5,788 bases of DNA from an uncultured Candidatus Saccharimonas sp. (lineage in GTDB: Bacteria; Patescibacteriota; Saccharimonadia; Saccharimonadales; SZUA-47), in contig CALRCT010000027.1 of assembly GCA_943354655.1 (NCBI GenBank), forward strand, positions 1 through 5,788, read 5' to 3'. Below the pieces are notes generated by a model, which had not been told where the DNA came from, ran no database searches, and saw only the letters and a program-made list of their open reading frames with translations. The position numbers were made by a program, and so were the translations under genes. Position 1 is the first letter of the stretch. Every line of letters starts with the position of its first letter. Positions 1 through 5,763 of the stretch are shown here, piece after piece.

Positions 1-688
1 GCCCATCCGCATCAAGGCCACCATAATAACCTACCTGAAGTGTTTGCCCATTAAAAACCGACTCGTGTAACTGTATAAGTTCTGGCAATTTGCTCATTAT
101 TTTATCGCGTGAGGCAGTTACTATATGGCCATTTGCCGTAATGATATCTTGTGGTGCGTTATTTTTAAAATAATCACAATCTTCACCAGTAGTATCAAAT
201 TTGTTGAATAATACATATTCCGGCACACCGTCACCGCGTACAAGACGCTCACCTACAGCAACATTACCATTTAACTCATCTGTAATGCGTTGTGTGGTCG
301 TGCCGTCAGGTGATGTTAGTATATGCGTCGTAAGTTCATCAGATAAAAAACACTGACCATAACTTGCAACTTCTTGTGGTTGTTTTAATGATTCATAAAC
401 TGGTCTAGGTAATATACTTACCATTTTATCGCCATTAATTATATTAGTGTCTATTATTGTACCTAAATCATTATTACTAACAGCAGATAAGAACCCGTTT
501 AATGCGAGGTTTCCACTTTTTTTTATTAATAAATCATTGTAAGTAACTTCATCTTCTATGCCAATACGCATTAAACCTGAATATTGGTCGCATAATTCCC
601 TGTATTCATCAAAATCTAAACTAGTATTATCCGTAATCGCCACATTACCATCAACGCTTGTAGGAGGCTTTAAATCTGGGAAAATCAT
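1..688 (-). CDS. Hypothetical protein, N-terminal 229 codons, C-terminus beyond the left edge
   Basis: An uninterrupted minus-strand frame starts at the ATG at 688-686 (MIFPDLKPP...) and is still open at base 1, giving 229 codons plus one base. I do not recognise the family. The visible part is soluble-looking and acidic, with no signal peptide and no membrane segment. It has an Asp/Glu-rich stretch at residues 19-47, a Leu/Asn-rich stretch at 50-90, and isolated cysteines at 33, 113 and 171 that form no obvious metal site. The start is supported by a near-consensus promoter whose -10 box ends seven bases before the ATG, implying a leaderless mRNA; there is no Shine-Dalgarno sequence. It is transcribed divergently from the gene at 789, across a 100-base gap. 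The reading frame and start are well supported, but the function is unknown. A phage or other accessory origin cannot be excluded. Confidence 0.8.
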   Translation of the reverse strand, partial: MIFPDLKPPTSVDGNVAITDNTSLDFDEYRELCDQYSGLMRIGIEDEVTYNDLLIKKSGNLALNGFLSAVSNNDLGTIIDTNIINGDKMVSILPRPVYESLKQPQEVASYGQCFLSDELTTHILTSPDGTTTQRITDELNGNVAVGERLVRGDGVPEYVLFNKFDTTGEDCDYFKNNAPQDIITANGHIVTASRDKIMSKLPELIQLHESVFNGQTLQVGYYGGLDADG

Positions 689-695
689 TAAATAT

Positions 696-724
696 ATTAT
701 AACTTATATGCAGTATATAGTCAA
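696..724 (-). promoter_or_regulatory. Sigma70-type promoter for the left minus-strand gene, leaderless
   Basis: Read on the minus strand, TTGACT (724-719) is followed by a 17-base spacer and a perfect TATAAT (701-696). Seven bases then separate the -10 box from the ATG at 688. Initiation about seven bases after the -10 box would fall on the A of the start codon, so the message should have essentially no 5' leader. Confidence 0.8.
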
Positions 725-752
725 TACTTATTATGCTTAATTTTTTAATGTA

Positions 753-781
753 TTGATTGATTGATATATTTATTATATAAT
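753..781 (+). promoter_or_regulatory. Sigma70-type promoter for the 789-1586 gene, leaderless
   Basis: TTGATT (753-758), a 17-base spacer and a perfect TATAAT (776-781) are followed by seven bases and the ATG at 789. The -35 box lies inside a short ATTG tandem repeat (about 752-766), which offers overlapping TTGA words. The arrangement mirrors the divergent promoter at 696-724, and the two -35 boxes are only about 28 bases apart, so a single regulator could affect both. Confidence 0.8.
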
Positions 782-788
782 AACACAT

Positions 789-1586
789 ATGAGCGATGTT
801 AACCCTCCTGAATCTTTGCAAAGCATTACCAACAGACTAGATAAATTTATTGATTCTGACAATGCTTTAAATAATGACAATCTGCCTGTTACACACTTAC
901 AAAATCTTACTTTTAAACAAAAAGTTAGTGATGTTGGCCGTGTATTGTACGGTAGTTGGCAACAAGAAGGCGCAACTGGCAAGGCTACACTTGTAGGCGC
1001 AGCGGCAACACAAATTTACGAACGCAGCAGAATCCCCGAAATTATTGCACCACCAATAGCTGTTGAAGTTTTTAATAGGACAAATGGTAGTACTTTTAAA
1101 ACTGGACTAGTATTGGGTAGCATAGTGATGGGTCAGCAGTTGGTTATTGGTAGCGTATGGGCCGAGACTTTGTCGCGGTTTAATAATGTTACAACCGCTA
1201 TAACAACTCATTTTCCTAAAACATCAGAACTTGCAGAAGATATTGGTCCTGCCAAAAACAGAAAATGGTATTCAAACATAAGAGAAGGATTATCTGGGTT
1301 TTTTACGTATGGAACTACTCCATTTTTAATAGCTCAAAAAACTTATCAACCCGAACTAACTCGCAGAGAAGCACACTTAACTGCTGCCCGAATTAGTGCG
1401 TCTATTGGAATAGTTGGATTAGTTTTTGGTAAAACCATTACAGAAATAGTGCAGGAAGTACCTGCAGAATATCAGGACGACATAGTAAATGTTATTGGTA
1501 AACCGTATCTGTGGATGGGACTTGCAGCGCTTTACGAAATACCAAGATTTGCCAAAAAAAGACTAGATCGCAAAAAATTAGTTTAA
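789..1586 (+). CDS. Hypothetical 265-residue protein with hydrophobic segments
   Basis: This is a complete frame from an ATG seven bases after a perfect TATAAT to a TAA stop. I do not recognise the family. The first 45 residues are polar and Asn/Asp-rich, without a signal peptide. Residues 104-125 are hydrophobic and Gly/Val-rich, residues 202-222 (ISASIGIVGLVFG...) are a second such stretch, and 238-250 (GKPYLWMGLAALY) is a third, shorter one. The C-terminus is strongly basic (KKRLDRKKLV), as is common on the cytoplasmic side of membrane proteins. A small integral or membrane-associated protein is the likeliest reading, but the segments are short and contain charged or polar neighbours, so this is uncertain. 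The next gene starts 53 bases downstream with its own promoter-like sequence. Only a weak interrupted hairpin lies between them (arms near 1585-1592 and 1600-1610). No catalytic motif is visible. Confidence 0.8.
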   Translation: MSDVNPPESLQSITNRLDKFIDSDNALNNDNLPVTHLQNLTFKQKVSDVGRVLYGSWQQEGATGKATLVGAAATQIYERSRIPEIIAPPIAVEVFNRTNGSTFKTGLVLGSIVMGQQLVIGSVWAETLSRFNNVTTAITTHFPKTSELAEDIGPAKNRKWYSNIREGLSGFFTYGTTPFLIAQKTYQPELTRREAHLTAARISASIGIVGLVFGKTITEIVQEVPAEYQDDIVNVIGKPYLWMGLAALYEIPRFAKKRLDRKKLV

Positions 1587-1603
1587 CAGCATACTTAAAA
1601 TGC

Positions 1604-1633
1604 TTGTGTTACTGATACAAATAGCCTTATTAT
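1604..1633 (+). promoter_or_regulatory. Probable promoter for the response regulator, leaderless
   Basis: TATTAT (1628-1633) lies six bases before the ATG at 1640. A weak -35-like TTGTGT (1604-1609) sits 18 bases upstream of it. The -10 position matches the other genes in the window and no ribosome-binding site is seen, which again points to a leaderless transcript. The -35 box overlaps the edge of a weak hairpin left over from the upstream gene's 3' end. Confidence 0.5.
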
Positions 1634-1639
1634 TAACGT

Positions 1640-2002
1640 ATGAGTAAAATAGCAATAATAGAAGATGACGCTGCGATTAGCCAAATGTACCGAATTAAGT
1701 TCGAAACAGAAGGTTATGAAGTAGAAACAGCCGAAAACGGCATTTTAGGACTTGAATTAGTAGACAAAATGAAACCAGATATGGTTCTTTTGGATTTAAT
1801 GATGCCAGAGATGAACGGCGACGAAATGCTTCAAACGCTACGATCTAGCGAATACGGCAAAAACGTTAAAGTGATTGTACTAACAAACATGGGAGAAGCC
1901 GAAGCACCAGATGCGTTAAAGGATTTAAACGTATTGGCGTATATAGTTAAAGCCAACATGACACCTCGTCAAGTTGCAGAACTTGTTAAAACTCATTTAT
2001 AA
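1640..2002 (+). CDS. Stand-alone response regulator (CheY-like receiver domain only)
   Basis: The whole 120-residue protein is one receiver domain, with no DNA-binding or enzymatic output domain. The acidic Mg-binding cluster is E8-D9-D10 (IIEDD). The phosphoacceptor is D52 in LLDLMMPEMNG, the conserved Thr is T82 (VLTN), the switch aromatic position is Y101 and the conserved lysine is K104. All key residues for phosphotransfer are therefore present. The lysine is followed by Ala (VKAN) rather than the cis-proline usual in this family. No histidine kinase is encoded in the window, so the partner is elsewhere in the genome. The protein presumably acts by protein-protein contact, as CheY or Spo0F do, or as a phosphate relay or sink. 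The start is the ATG six bases after a -10-like TATTAT. Family assignment is secure; the pathway is unknown. Confidence 0.95.
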   Translation: MSKIAIIEDDAAISQMYRIKFETEGYEVETAENGILGLELVDKMKPDMVLLDLMMPEMNGDEMLQTLRSSEYGKNVKVIVLTNMGEAEAPDALKDLNVLAYIVKANMTPRQVAELVKTHL

Positions 2003-2015
2003 GTTATTTTAACTA

Positions 2016-2043
2016 TTCTTAATAGGGGTTAAAGCGTTATACT
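2016..2043 (+). promoter_or_regulatory. Probable promoter for the murL-murD2 unit, leaderless
   Basis: TATACT (2038-2043) ends exactly seven bases before the ATG at 2051, the same spacing as at 688, 789 and 5504. The -35 region is poor: TTCTTA (2016-2021) at 16-base spacing is the best candidate. The placement favours the ATG at 2051 as the start of murL over the in-frame GTG at 2045, which would lie upstream of the predicted first transcribed base. Confidence 0.6.
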
Positions 2044-2050
2044 AGTGTTT

Positions 2051-3409
2051 ATGACCAAGTCCGTATTTAAGTATGATGATTTTGTTGTATCTGACGACAA
2101 AAAAACAGTTAAACTAAATTATTCTTTAAGCCATAACGGCGAATCGTTTAAGTTTACCGAGGTTTATGTTTTTGCTGTAGAACTTTTAGATACCGCAGAA
2201 ACTTACCAACTTTTGCGTGCACTACACCTTGCAAGCGGTATTAGTTATTACAAAATTTTTGTATGTAAAGATATTAACCACCCCTATGCTATGACGGCCG
2301 ACGAAGCAGAATTTTGGAACACGGTTTTTGTTAATGGACTAGGCGAATTTTTGTACGTAAACAAAATTAAACCGACATTATTGGCAAAGTTTAAAATGCA
2401 AAAAGGCCAAGAATCCACCAAAACAGAACGCGTAAACTTTGTACCTAAAGTTTTACTTGGTATTGGTGGCGGCAAAGATTCGGTTGTAGCCGGCGAACTA
2501 TTAAAAAGCATAAATGTACCTGTTAGTGGTTTTGTACTTGCAACGGGCGATGCAACAGGACAAACATACGATATAGCTAAAATTATGGACGTTAGTATGC
2601 AAAAAATAGAACGCACCATAGACGCCAGCTTAATAAAGTTACAACAAAGACCAGATGCTCACAAAGGACACGTTCCAATATCTGTACTTTTTGCGATTAC
2701 CGGATGTTTATTAGCAGTAGCCGACAAAACTAGCTACGTAGTGGTTGCCAACGAATCAAGCGCCAGTATTCCTGGCATACAATGGGAAGGTCAAGATATT
2801 AATCACCAGTGGAGCAAATCATACGAATTTGAACTAATGATGCAATCGTACATTTATAAATATGTGTCTAATGATATGTATTATTTTAGTGCAATAAGAC
2901 CATTAAGTTCGGTCGCCGTTGCAAAGATTTTTTGTAAATATACTAAATATTTTAATACATACACCAGCGATAATTATTCTTTTAGAGTAGATCCTGCAAA
3001 AAGGCCAAAAAATAGATGGAGTCTTGATAGTCCAAAATCTTTAAGTAGTTTTATACTTATGAGTGCGTGGTTAAACCAAGAACAACTTGTAGAAATGTTT
3101 GGCAGAAATTTTTTAAACGAACCTATTTTGGAATATTTACTTTTTGAACTAACTGGTCTTAAAGGCGAAGTTCCGTTGGACTGTGTAGGCACACCCGAAG
3201 AACTTTGTGCAAGTTTAAGACAAGCATACGACAATGGAACGTGCATAGATTCTGTTTTAATGCGTGTTGCCAAAAATTACGAAATCGTAGGCACAAACGA
3301 CCCAGATTTAAGCACAACGGACACGTTTTTAAATATTTCTGAACAGGCTTCTTTTCCTTTGTCATTAGAGCGATTATTAAATGTAAAAATTAAAGAATTG
3401 ATAGCATGA
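2051..3409 (+). CDS. murL: UDP-MurNAc-L-Ala-L-Glu epimerase (MurL)
   Basis: MurL inverts the terminal L-glutamate of UDP-MurNAc-L-Ala-L-Glu to D-glutamate in an ATP- and Mg-dependent reaction in the cytoplasm, replacing the glutamate racemase route in peptidoglycan synthesis. The 452 residues match the family's usual length of about 450. Visible blocks are a PP-loop-like nucleotide motif GGGKDS (139-144), GHVPIS (206-211), NESSAS (234-239), NHQWSKSYEFE (251-261), RPLSS (283-287), a DPAKR segment (314-318) and a C-terminal DCVGTPEE block (377-384). Where I remember family members carrying cysteines around the DPAKR segment, this protein has none (TSDNYSF at 305-311 and DSPKS at 326-330). I start it at the ATG seven bases after a -10 box; a GTG two codons upstream is the alternative. 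Its TGA stop overlaps the murD2 ATG, which strongly supports the assignment. Confidence 0.87.
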   Translation: MTKSVFKYDDFVVSDDKKTVKLNYSLSHNGESFKFTEVYVFAVELLDTAETYQLLRALHLASGISYYKIFVCKDINHPYAMTADEAEFWNTVFVNGLGEFLYVNKIKPTLLAKFKMQKGQESTKTERVNFVPKVLLGIGGGKDSVVAGELLKSINVPVSGFVLATGDATGQTYDIAKIMDVSMQKIERTIDASLIKLQQRPDAHKGHVPISVLFAITGCLLAVADKTSYVVVANESSASIPGIQWEGQDINHQWSKSYEFELMMQSYIYKYVSNDMYYFSAIRPLSSVAVAKIFCKYTKYFNTYTSDNYSFRVDPAKRPKNRWSLDSPKSLSSFILMSAWLNQEQLVEMFGRNFLNEPILEYLLFELTGLKGEVPLDCVGTPEELCASLRQAYDNGTCIDSVLMRVAKNYEIVGTNDPDLSTTDTFLNISEQASFPLSLERLLNVKIKELIA

Positions 3410-4698
3410 ATTTTGAACTAAAAGAATTTAACGGTAAGGCAATAATTTTTATCGGCAGAGGTCGTGAAGGTTTAAGTTTTGAAAAATTCATAAAATCTCA
3501 AACTTCTGTTTCGTCATTTTTATTTATTGACCAACAAGATGACCCAAGCTACCTAGACAGCCTTAGAAACATGGATTTTACTAAAACATTTATAGTTAAA
3601 ACTGCCGGTTGTCCTGGTAGATTGCTTCCTGCGCCGTACACTACTCCTACTAAAGTATTTTTTGAATGCATAAAACAACTCAAGGCTACGGTTATTGGAA
3701 TAACTGGCACTAAGGGCAAAACCACAACTACATCATTGCTGGGTGCAATGTTAAAAACTAAACACAAAGATGTAAGAATTTGCGGTAATATTGGTATTCC
3801 TATGCTTGACGCTTTGAACGGCGCAACACAAGACACGTTATTTGTAGTAGAACTGTCTAGCTACCAATTGGCAGAACTAGAAGAAGTGCCGCACGTAGCA
3901 ATAGTGACAAACCTTTATAACGACCATGTAGACTACCACGGAACAGAATTTGCGTACCAAGAAGCAAAGCGTAATATTATGCGCAACATGAAGTCTGAAG
4001 ACACTTTAATTTACAATTCTGAAACAGAACAAATACAGTATTGGCTTAATGAAGGTCAATGTAAAAGTATTGCAATTAAACCAGAAGACCAAATAGACAT
4101 GAGCAAATCAAAGTTAATTGGAGCACATAATGCAAAAAATGCTTTAATGGCCCGAACAGCAGCAGGTTTATTTGGCGTAGATGGTGTGACTTGCCAAGAA
4201 GTAATCGAATCGTTCGAACCTGTACCGCACAGACTACAAAAAGTAGCTGTTAAAAACAGAGTTACATATATAGACGACGCCATAGGAAGCAATCCAGAAG
4301 CTACCATAGCAGGAATCACTACCGTTGTTCACGAACTAGGCCCAATTGCCTGCTTAATGTTGGGCGGCCAAGATCGCAATTATGAATACTGGCCACTAAT
4401 GCAACTTGTGTCTAGACTTGGAATACCTTACCTTGTTCTTTTTCCTGACACTGGCAAAAGATTAAAAGCTTTATTACCTGCAAGCTACAAAGTTACCTTA
4501 TTAGAAACAGACAATATGGAAGAAGCAGTTAAATGGGCTGCCGAACGTTGCCCGGTAGACAGTTTTTGCTTGTTGTCGACTGCGGCGCCAAGTTACAGTA
4601 TTTGGAAAGATTTTGAAGAAAAGGGTGATCTTTTTCAGAAGGCTGTAAATGCCTTAACAGAAAAACCCCCACAAGCCGACGAAACCAGCTATTCTTAA
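3406..4698 (+). CDS. murD2: UDP-MurNAc-L-Ala--L-Glu ligase (MurD2), Mur ligase family
   Basis: This Mur ligase is predicted to couple L-glutamate to UDP-MurNAc-L-Ala with ATP hydrolysis in the cytoplasm, supplying the substrate for MurL. Its 430 residues are typical of MurD. The short N-terminal domain has a Rossmann-like start (IIFIGRGREG, 13-22). The ATP-binding P-loop is GITGTKGKTTT (98-108), followed by ELSSYQL (149-155), the metal and substrate motif NDHVDYHG (172-179) and a lysine at 188 in the position usually carbamylated. The C-terminal domain has PHRLQKV (274-280), DDAIGSNPEAT (290-300), MLGGQDR (318-324) and LLSTAAPSYS (389-398). Where classical MurD reads D-S-K-A-T-N, this has D-A-I-G-S-N, so the lysine is lost. 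I take this, together with the murL neighbour, as favouring MurD2 over MurD. The ATG overlaps the murL stop (ATGA), implying translational coupling; there is no Shine-Dalgarno sequence. Its 3' end overlaps convergent folD by four bases. Confidence 0.85.
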   Translation: MNFELKEFNGKAIIFIGRGREGLSFEKFIKSQTSVSSFLFIDQQDDPSYLDSLRNMDFTKTFIVKTAGCPGRLLPAPYTTPTKVFFECIKQLKATVIGITGTKGKTTTTSLLGAMLKTKHKDVRICGNIGIPMLDALNGATQDTLFVVELSSYQLAELEEVPHVAIVTNLYNDHVDYHGTEFAYQEAKRNIMRNMKSEDTLIYNSETEQIQYWLNEGQCKSIAIKPEDQIDMSKSKLIGAHNAKNALMARTAAGLFGVDGVTCQEVIESFEPVPHRLQKVAVKNRVTYIDDAIGSNPEATIAGITTVVHELGPIACLMLGGQDRNYEYWPLMQLVSRLGIPYLVLFPDTGKRLKALLPASYKVTLLETDNMEEAVKWAAERCPVDSFCLLSTAAPSYSIWKDFEEKGDLFQKAVNALTEKPPQADETSYS

Positions 4699-5504
4699 AC
4701 CGTTATTGTAGCTTTAGCAGCTGTTATTACGTTTTCGAATAGGGCTGTAACAGTAAGTGGGCCTACTCCACCTTTTTCTGGTGTTATGGCTATGTCTGGT
4801 AACTGACGAACATCTGCCGCTACGTCACCAACTAATCCGTTACTGTCTGTTGCTACGCCAGCGTCTATAATCACAGCCTTTGGCAAAACCATGTCTGCTG
4901 TAATTAGCGACGGTACGCCAGTAGCACTAATTAAAATATCTGCTGCTTTAATTTGCTCTACCATATCTTTTGACTGTTTGTCTATTACGCTAACGTCTAG
5001 GTCTGTTCCCTGCCACATTTTAGCCAAAGGTTTACCAACTAATCTTCCGTTTCCTACAATAACTATATGTTTGCCGTTTAGGTCAATATTGTACCCAGCT
5101 AATAGCCATGTAATTGCCAAAGGTGTTGGAGGGTCAAATTTGCTATTTGTGCCAAGTCCATCGACGTCTTTAGATGCAATTACTGAATCCAAAATTTCGG
5201 TCGTATTTGTAGGGTCTGGTAAAGGTATTTGAACAATAATACCGTGAACTGAATCGTCTACATTTAACATTTGTATAGTTTTGATTGCATCTGTTTGGTC
5301 AATTGTATGTACTTGTACTTCTACTAAAATCTCTGTACCGTAAGATTGTTTAATACGCATATAACTGTCTACTACGGGGTTTGGATTTGTACGAATAATG
5401 GCAAGTTTAGGGATTATTTTGTGCGATTGTCGTAAATTTCGGACGTTACCAGCCTGACGTTCCTGTATATATTCTGCTAGTTCTTTGCCATTTAGTGATT
5501 TCAT
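4695..5504 (-). CDS. folD: Bifunctional methylene-THF dehydrogenase / methenyl-THF cyclohydrolase (FolD)
   Basis: FolD interconverts 5,10-methylene-, 5,10-methenyl- and 10-formyl-tetrahydrofolate with NAD(P), feeding purine synthesis and initiator-tRNA formylation in the cytosol. The catalytic Tyr and Lys are Y48 and K52 (SYMRIK). VQIPLP (91-96) supplies the conserved Gln, and KDVDG (112-116) the folate-binding Asp. The Rossmann nucleotide-binding loop is GNGRLVGKP (151-159), and GGVGPLTV (245-252) closes the active site. At 269 residues it is slightly shorter than the common 280-290. Two familiar motifs deviate: P-C-T-P-x-G reads PPTPLA (125-130), and the loop's usual serine is glycine (G153). 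The essential residues remain, so it is probably active. The ATG lies seven bases after a TATACT box and no Shine-Dalgarno is present. It converges on murD2 and diverges from tRNA-Lys. Confidence 0.95.
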   Translation of the reverse strand: MKSLNGKELAEYIQERQAGNVRNLRQSHKIIPKLAIIRTNPNPVVDSYMRIKQSYGTEILVEVQVHTIDQTDAIKTIQMLNVDDSVHGIIVQIPLPDPTNTTEILDSVIASKDVDGLGTNSKFDPPTPLAITWLLAGYNIDLNGKHIVIVGNGRLVGKPLAKMWQGTDLDVSVIDKQSKDMVEQIKAADILISATGVPSLITADMVLPKAVIIDAGVATDSNGLVGDVAADVRQLPDIAITPEKGGVGPLTVTALFENVITAAKATITV

Positions 5505-5511
5505 TACTAGT

Positions 5512-5517
5512 AGTATA
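5512..5517 (-). promoter_or_regulatory. -10 box of the folD promoter, leaderless
   Basis: On the minus strand TATACT (5517-5512) is followed by seven bases and the folD ATG at 5504. The nine bases GTTATACTA covering it are identical to those at the murL -10 region (2036-2044). No convincing -35 hexamer is seen at 16-18 base spacing; the region there is a T-run on the minus strand. Confidence 0.6.
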
Positions 5518-5626
5518 ACAGGTCTTAGTCTTGCAAAAACAGGGGTAATTTGCTAAAATTTTTTAGTAGCGAATCTAATTTATGAACTTTTTCGTTAATA
5601 ATCGCAAACCTGCTAATCAACCGGCA

Positions 5627-5635
5627 TGGTATGCT
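5627..5635 (+). promoter_or_regulatory. Extended -10 promoter of tRNA-Lys
   Basis: TGGTATGCT (5627-5635) is an extended -10 element, TGn followed by TATGCT. It would start transcription around 5642-5643 and leave a 5' leader of about five bases before the mature tRNA. No good -35 box is visible, as expected for an extended -10 promoter. The 143 bases between folD and the tRNA otherwise contain only an AT-rich imperfect inverted repeat near 5551-5570. Confidence 0.5.
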
Positions 5636-5647
5636 ACAAAAATATAA

Positions 5648-5724
5648 GGGCCAGTAGCTCAGCTGGTTAGAGCACCTGCCTCTTAAGCAGGGTGTCCCGG
5701 GTTCAAGTCCCGGCTGGCCCTCCA
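5648..5724 (+). tRNA. tRNA-Lys, anticodon CUU, CCA encoded
   Basis: A complete 77-base cloverleaf can be folded. The acceptor stem is GGGCCAG pairing with CTGGCCC, seven perfect pairs. The D-arm is GCTC/GAGC with a nine-base loop. The anticodon stem is CCTGC/GCAGG with loop CTCTTAA, so the anticodon is CTT at positions 34-36 and reads AAG. A five-base variable region GTGTC follows, then a T-arm CCGGG/CCCGG with loop TTCAAGT. The CCA end is encoded (5722-5724). The discriminator base (5721) is U, where E. coli tRNA-Lys has A, and the flanking A at 5647 could pair with it. Confidence 0.97.
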
Positions 5725-5763
5725 AATGAAGAATCCCTCCTCGCCGAGGGATTTTTCATTTGG
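5722..5763 (+). terminator. Intrinsic terminator hairpin after tRNA-Lys
   Basis: The core stem AATCCCTC (5732-5739) pairs perfectly with GAGGGATT (5746-5753) across a six-base loop and runs into a T-tract (5752-5756), the form of an intrinsic terminator. Pairing continues through a G-U pair (5731/5754) and then AAATGAA (5724-5730) with TTCATTT (5755-5761). It includes the tRNA CC at 5722-5723 pairing with GG at 5762-5763, giving an 18-pair stem that absorbs the CCA end. In the minus direction the same hairpin could stop a convergent transcript from the right. Confidence 0.8.

Noticed and set aside
558..740. Plus-strand 60-residue open frame
   Set aside because: It lies antisense to the partial minus-strand gene and runs across that gene's promoter; no promoter or coding character of its own.
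1985..2013. AT-rich inverted repeat over the response regulator stop codon as a terminator
   Set aside because: The stem is interrupted, almost free of G-C pairs and starts inside the coding region; too weak to call.
2284..3365. Three minus-strand open frames inside murL
   Set aside because: Shadows of the well-supported murL frame, with no promoter-like sequence at their starts.
3392..3420. Possible reassignment of UGA as a sense codon, as in Gracilibacteria
   Set aside because: The murL TGA overlaps the murD2 ATG in a normal coupled arrangement, reading through would stop three codons later at TAA, and no other gene here contains in-frame TGA.
3549..4319. Two minus-strand open frames inside murD2
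   Set aside because: Shadows of a frame carrying clear Mur ligase motifs.
4891..5232. Plus-strand 113-residue open frame inside folD
   Set aside because: Antisense to conserved FolD motifs; no independent support.
5525..5725. Minus-strand 66-residue open frame
   Set aside because: It is the antisense of tRNA-Lys and its flank, a frequent spurious protein call, with no promoter or start context of its own.
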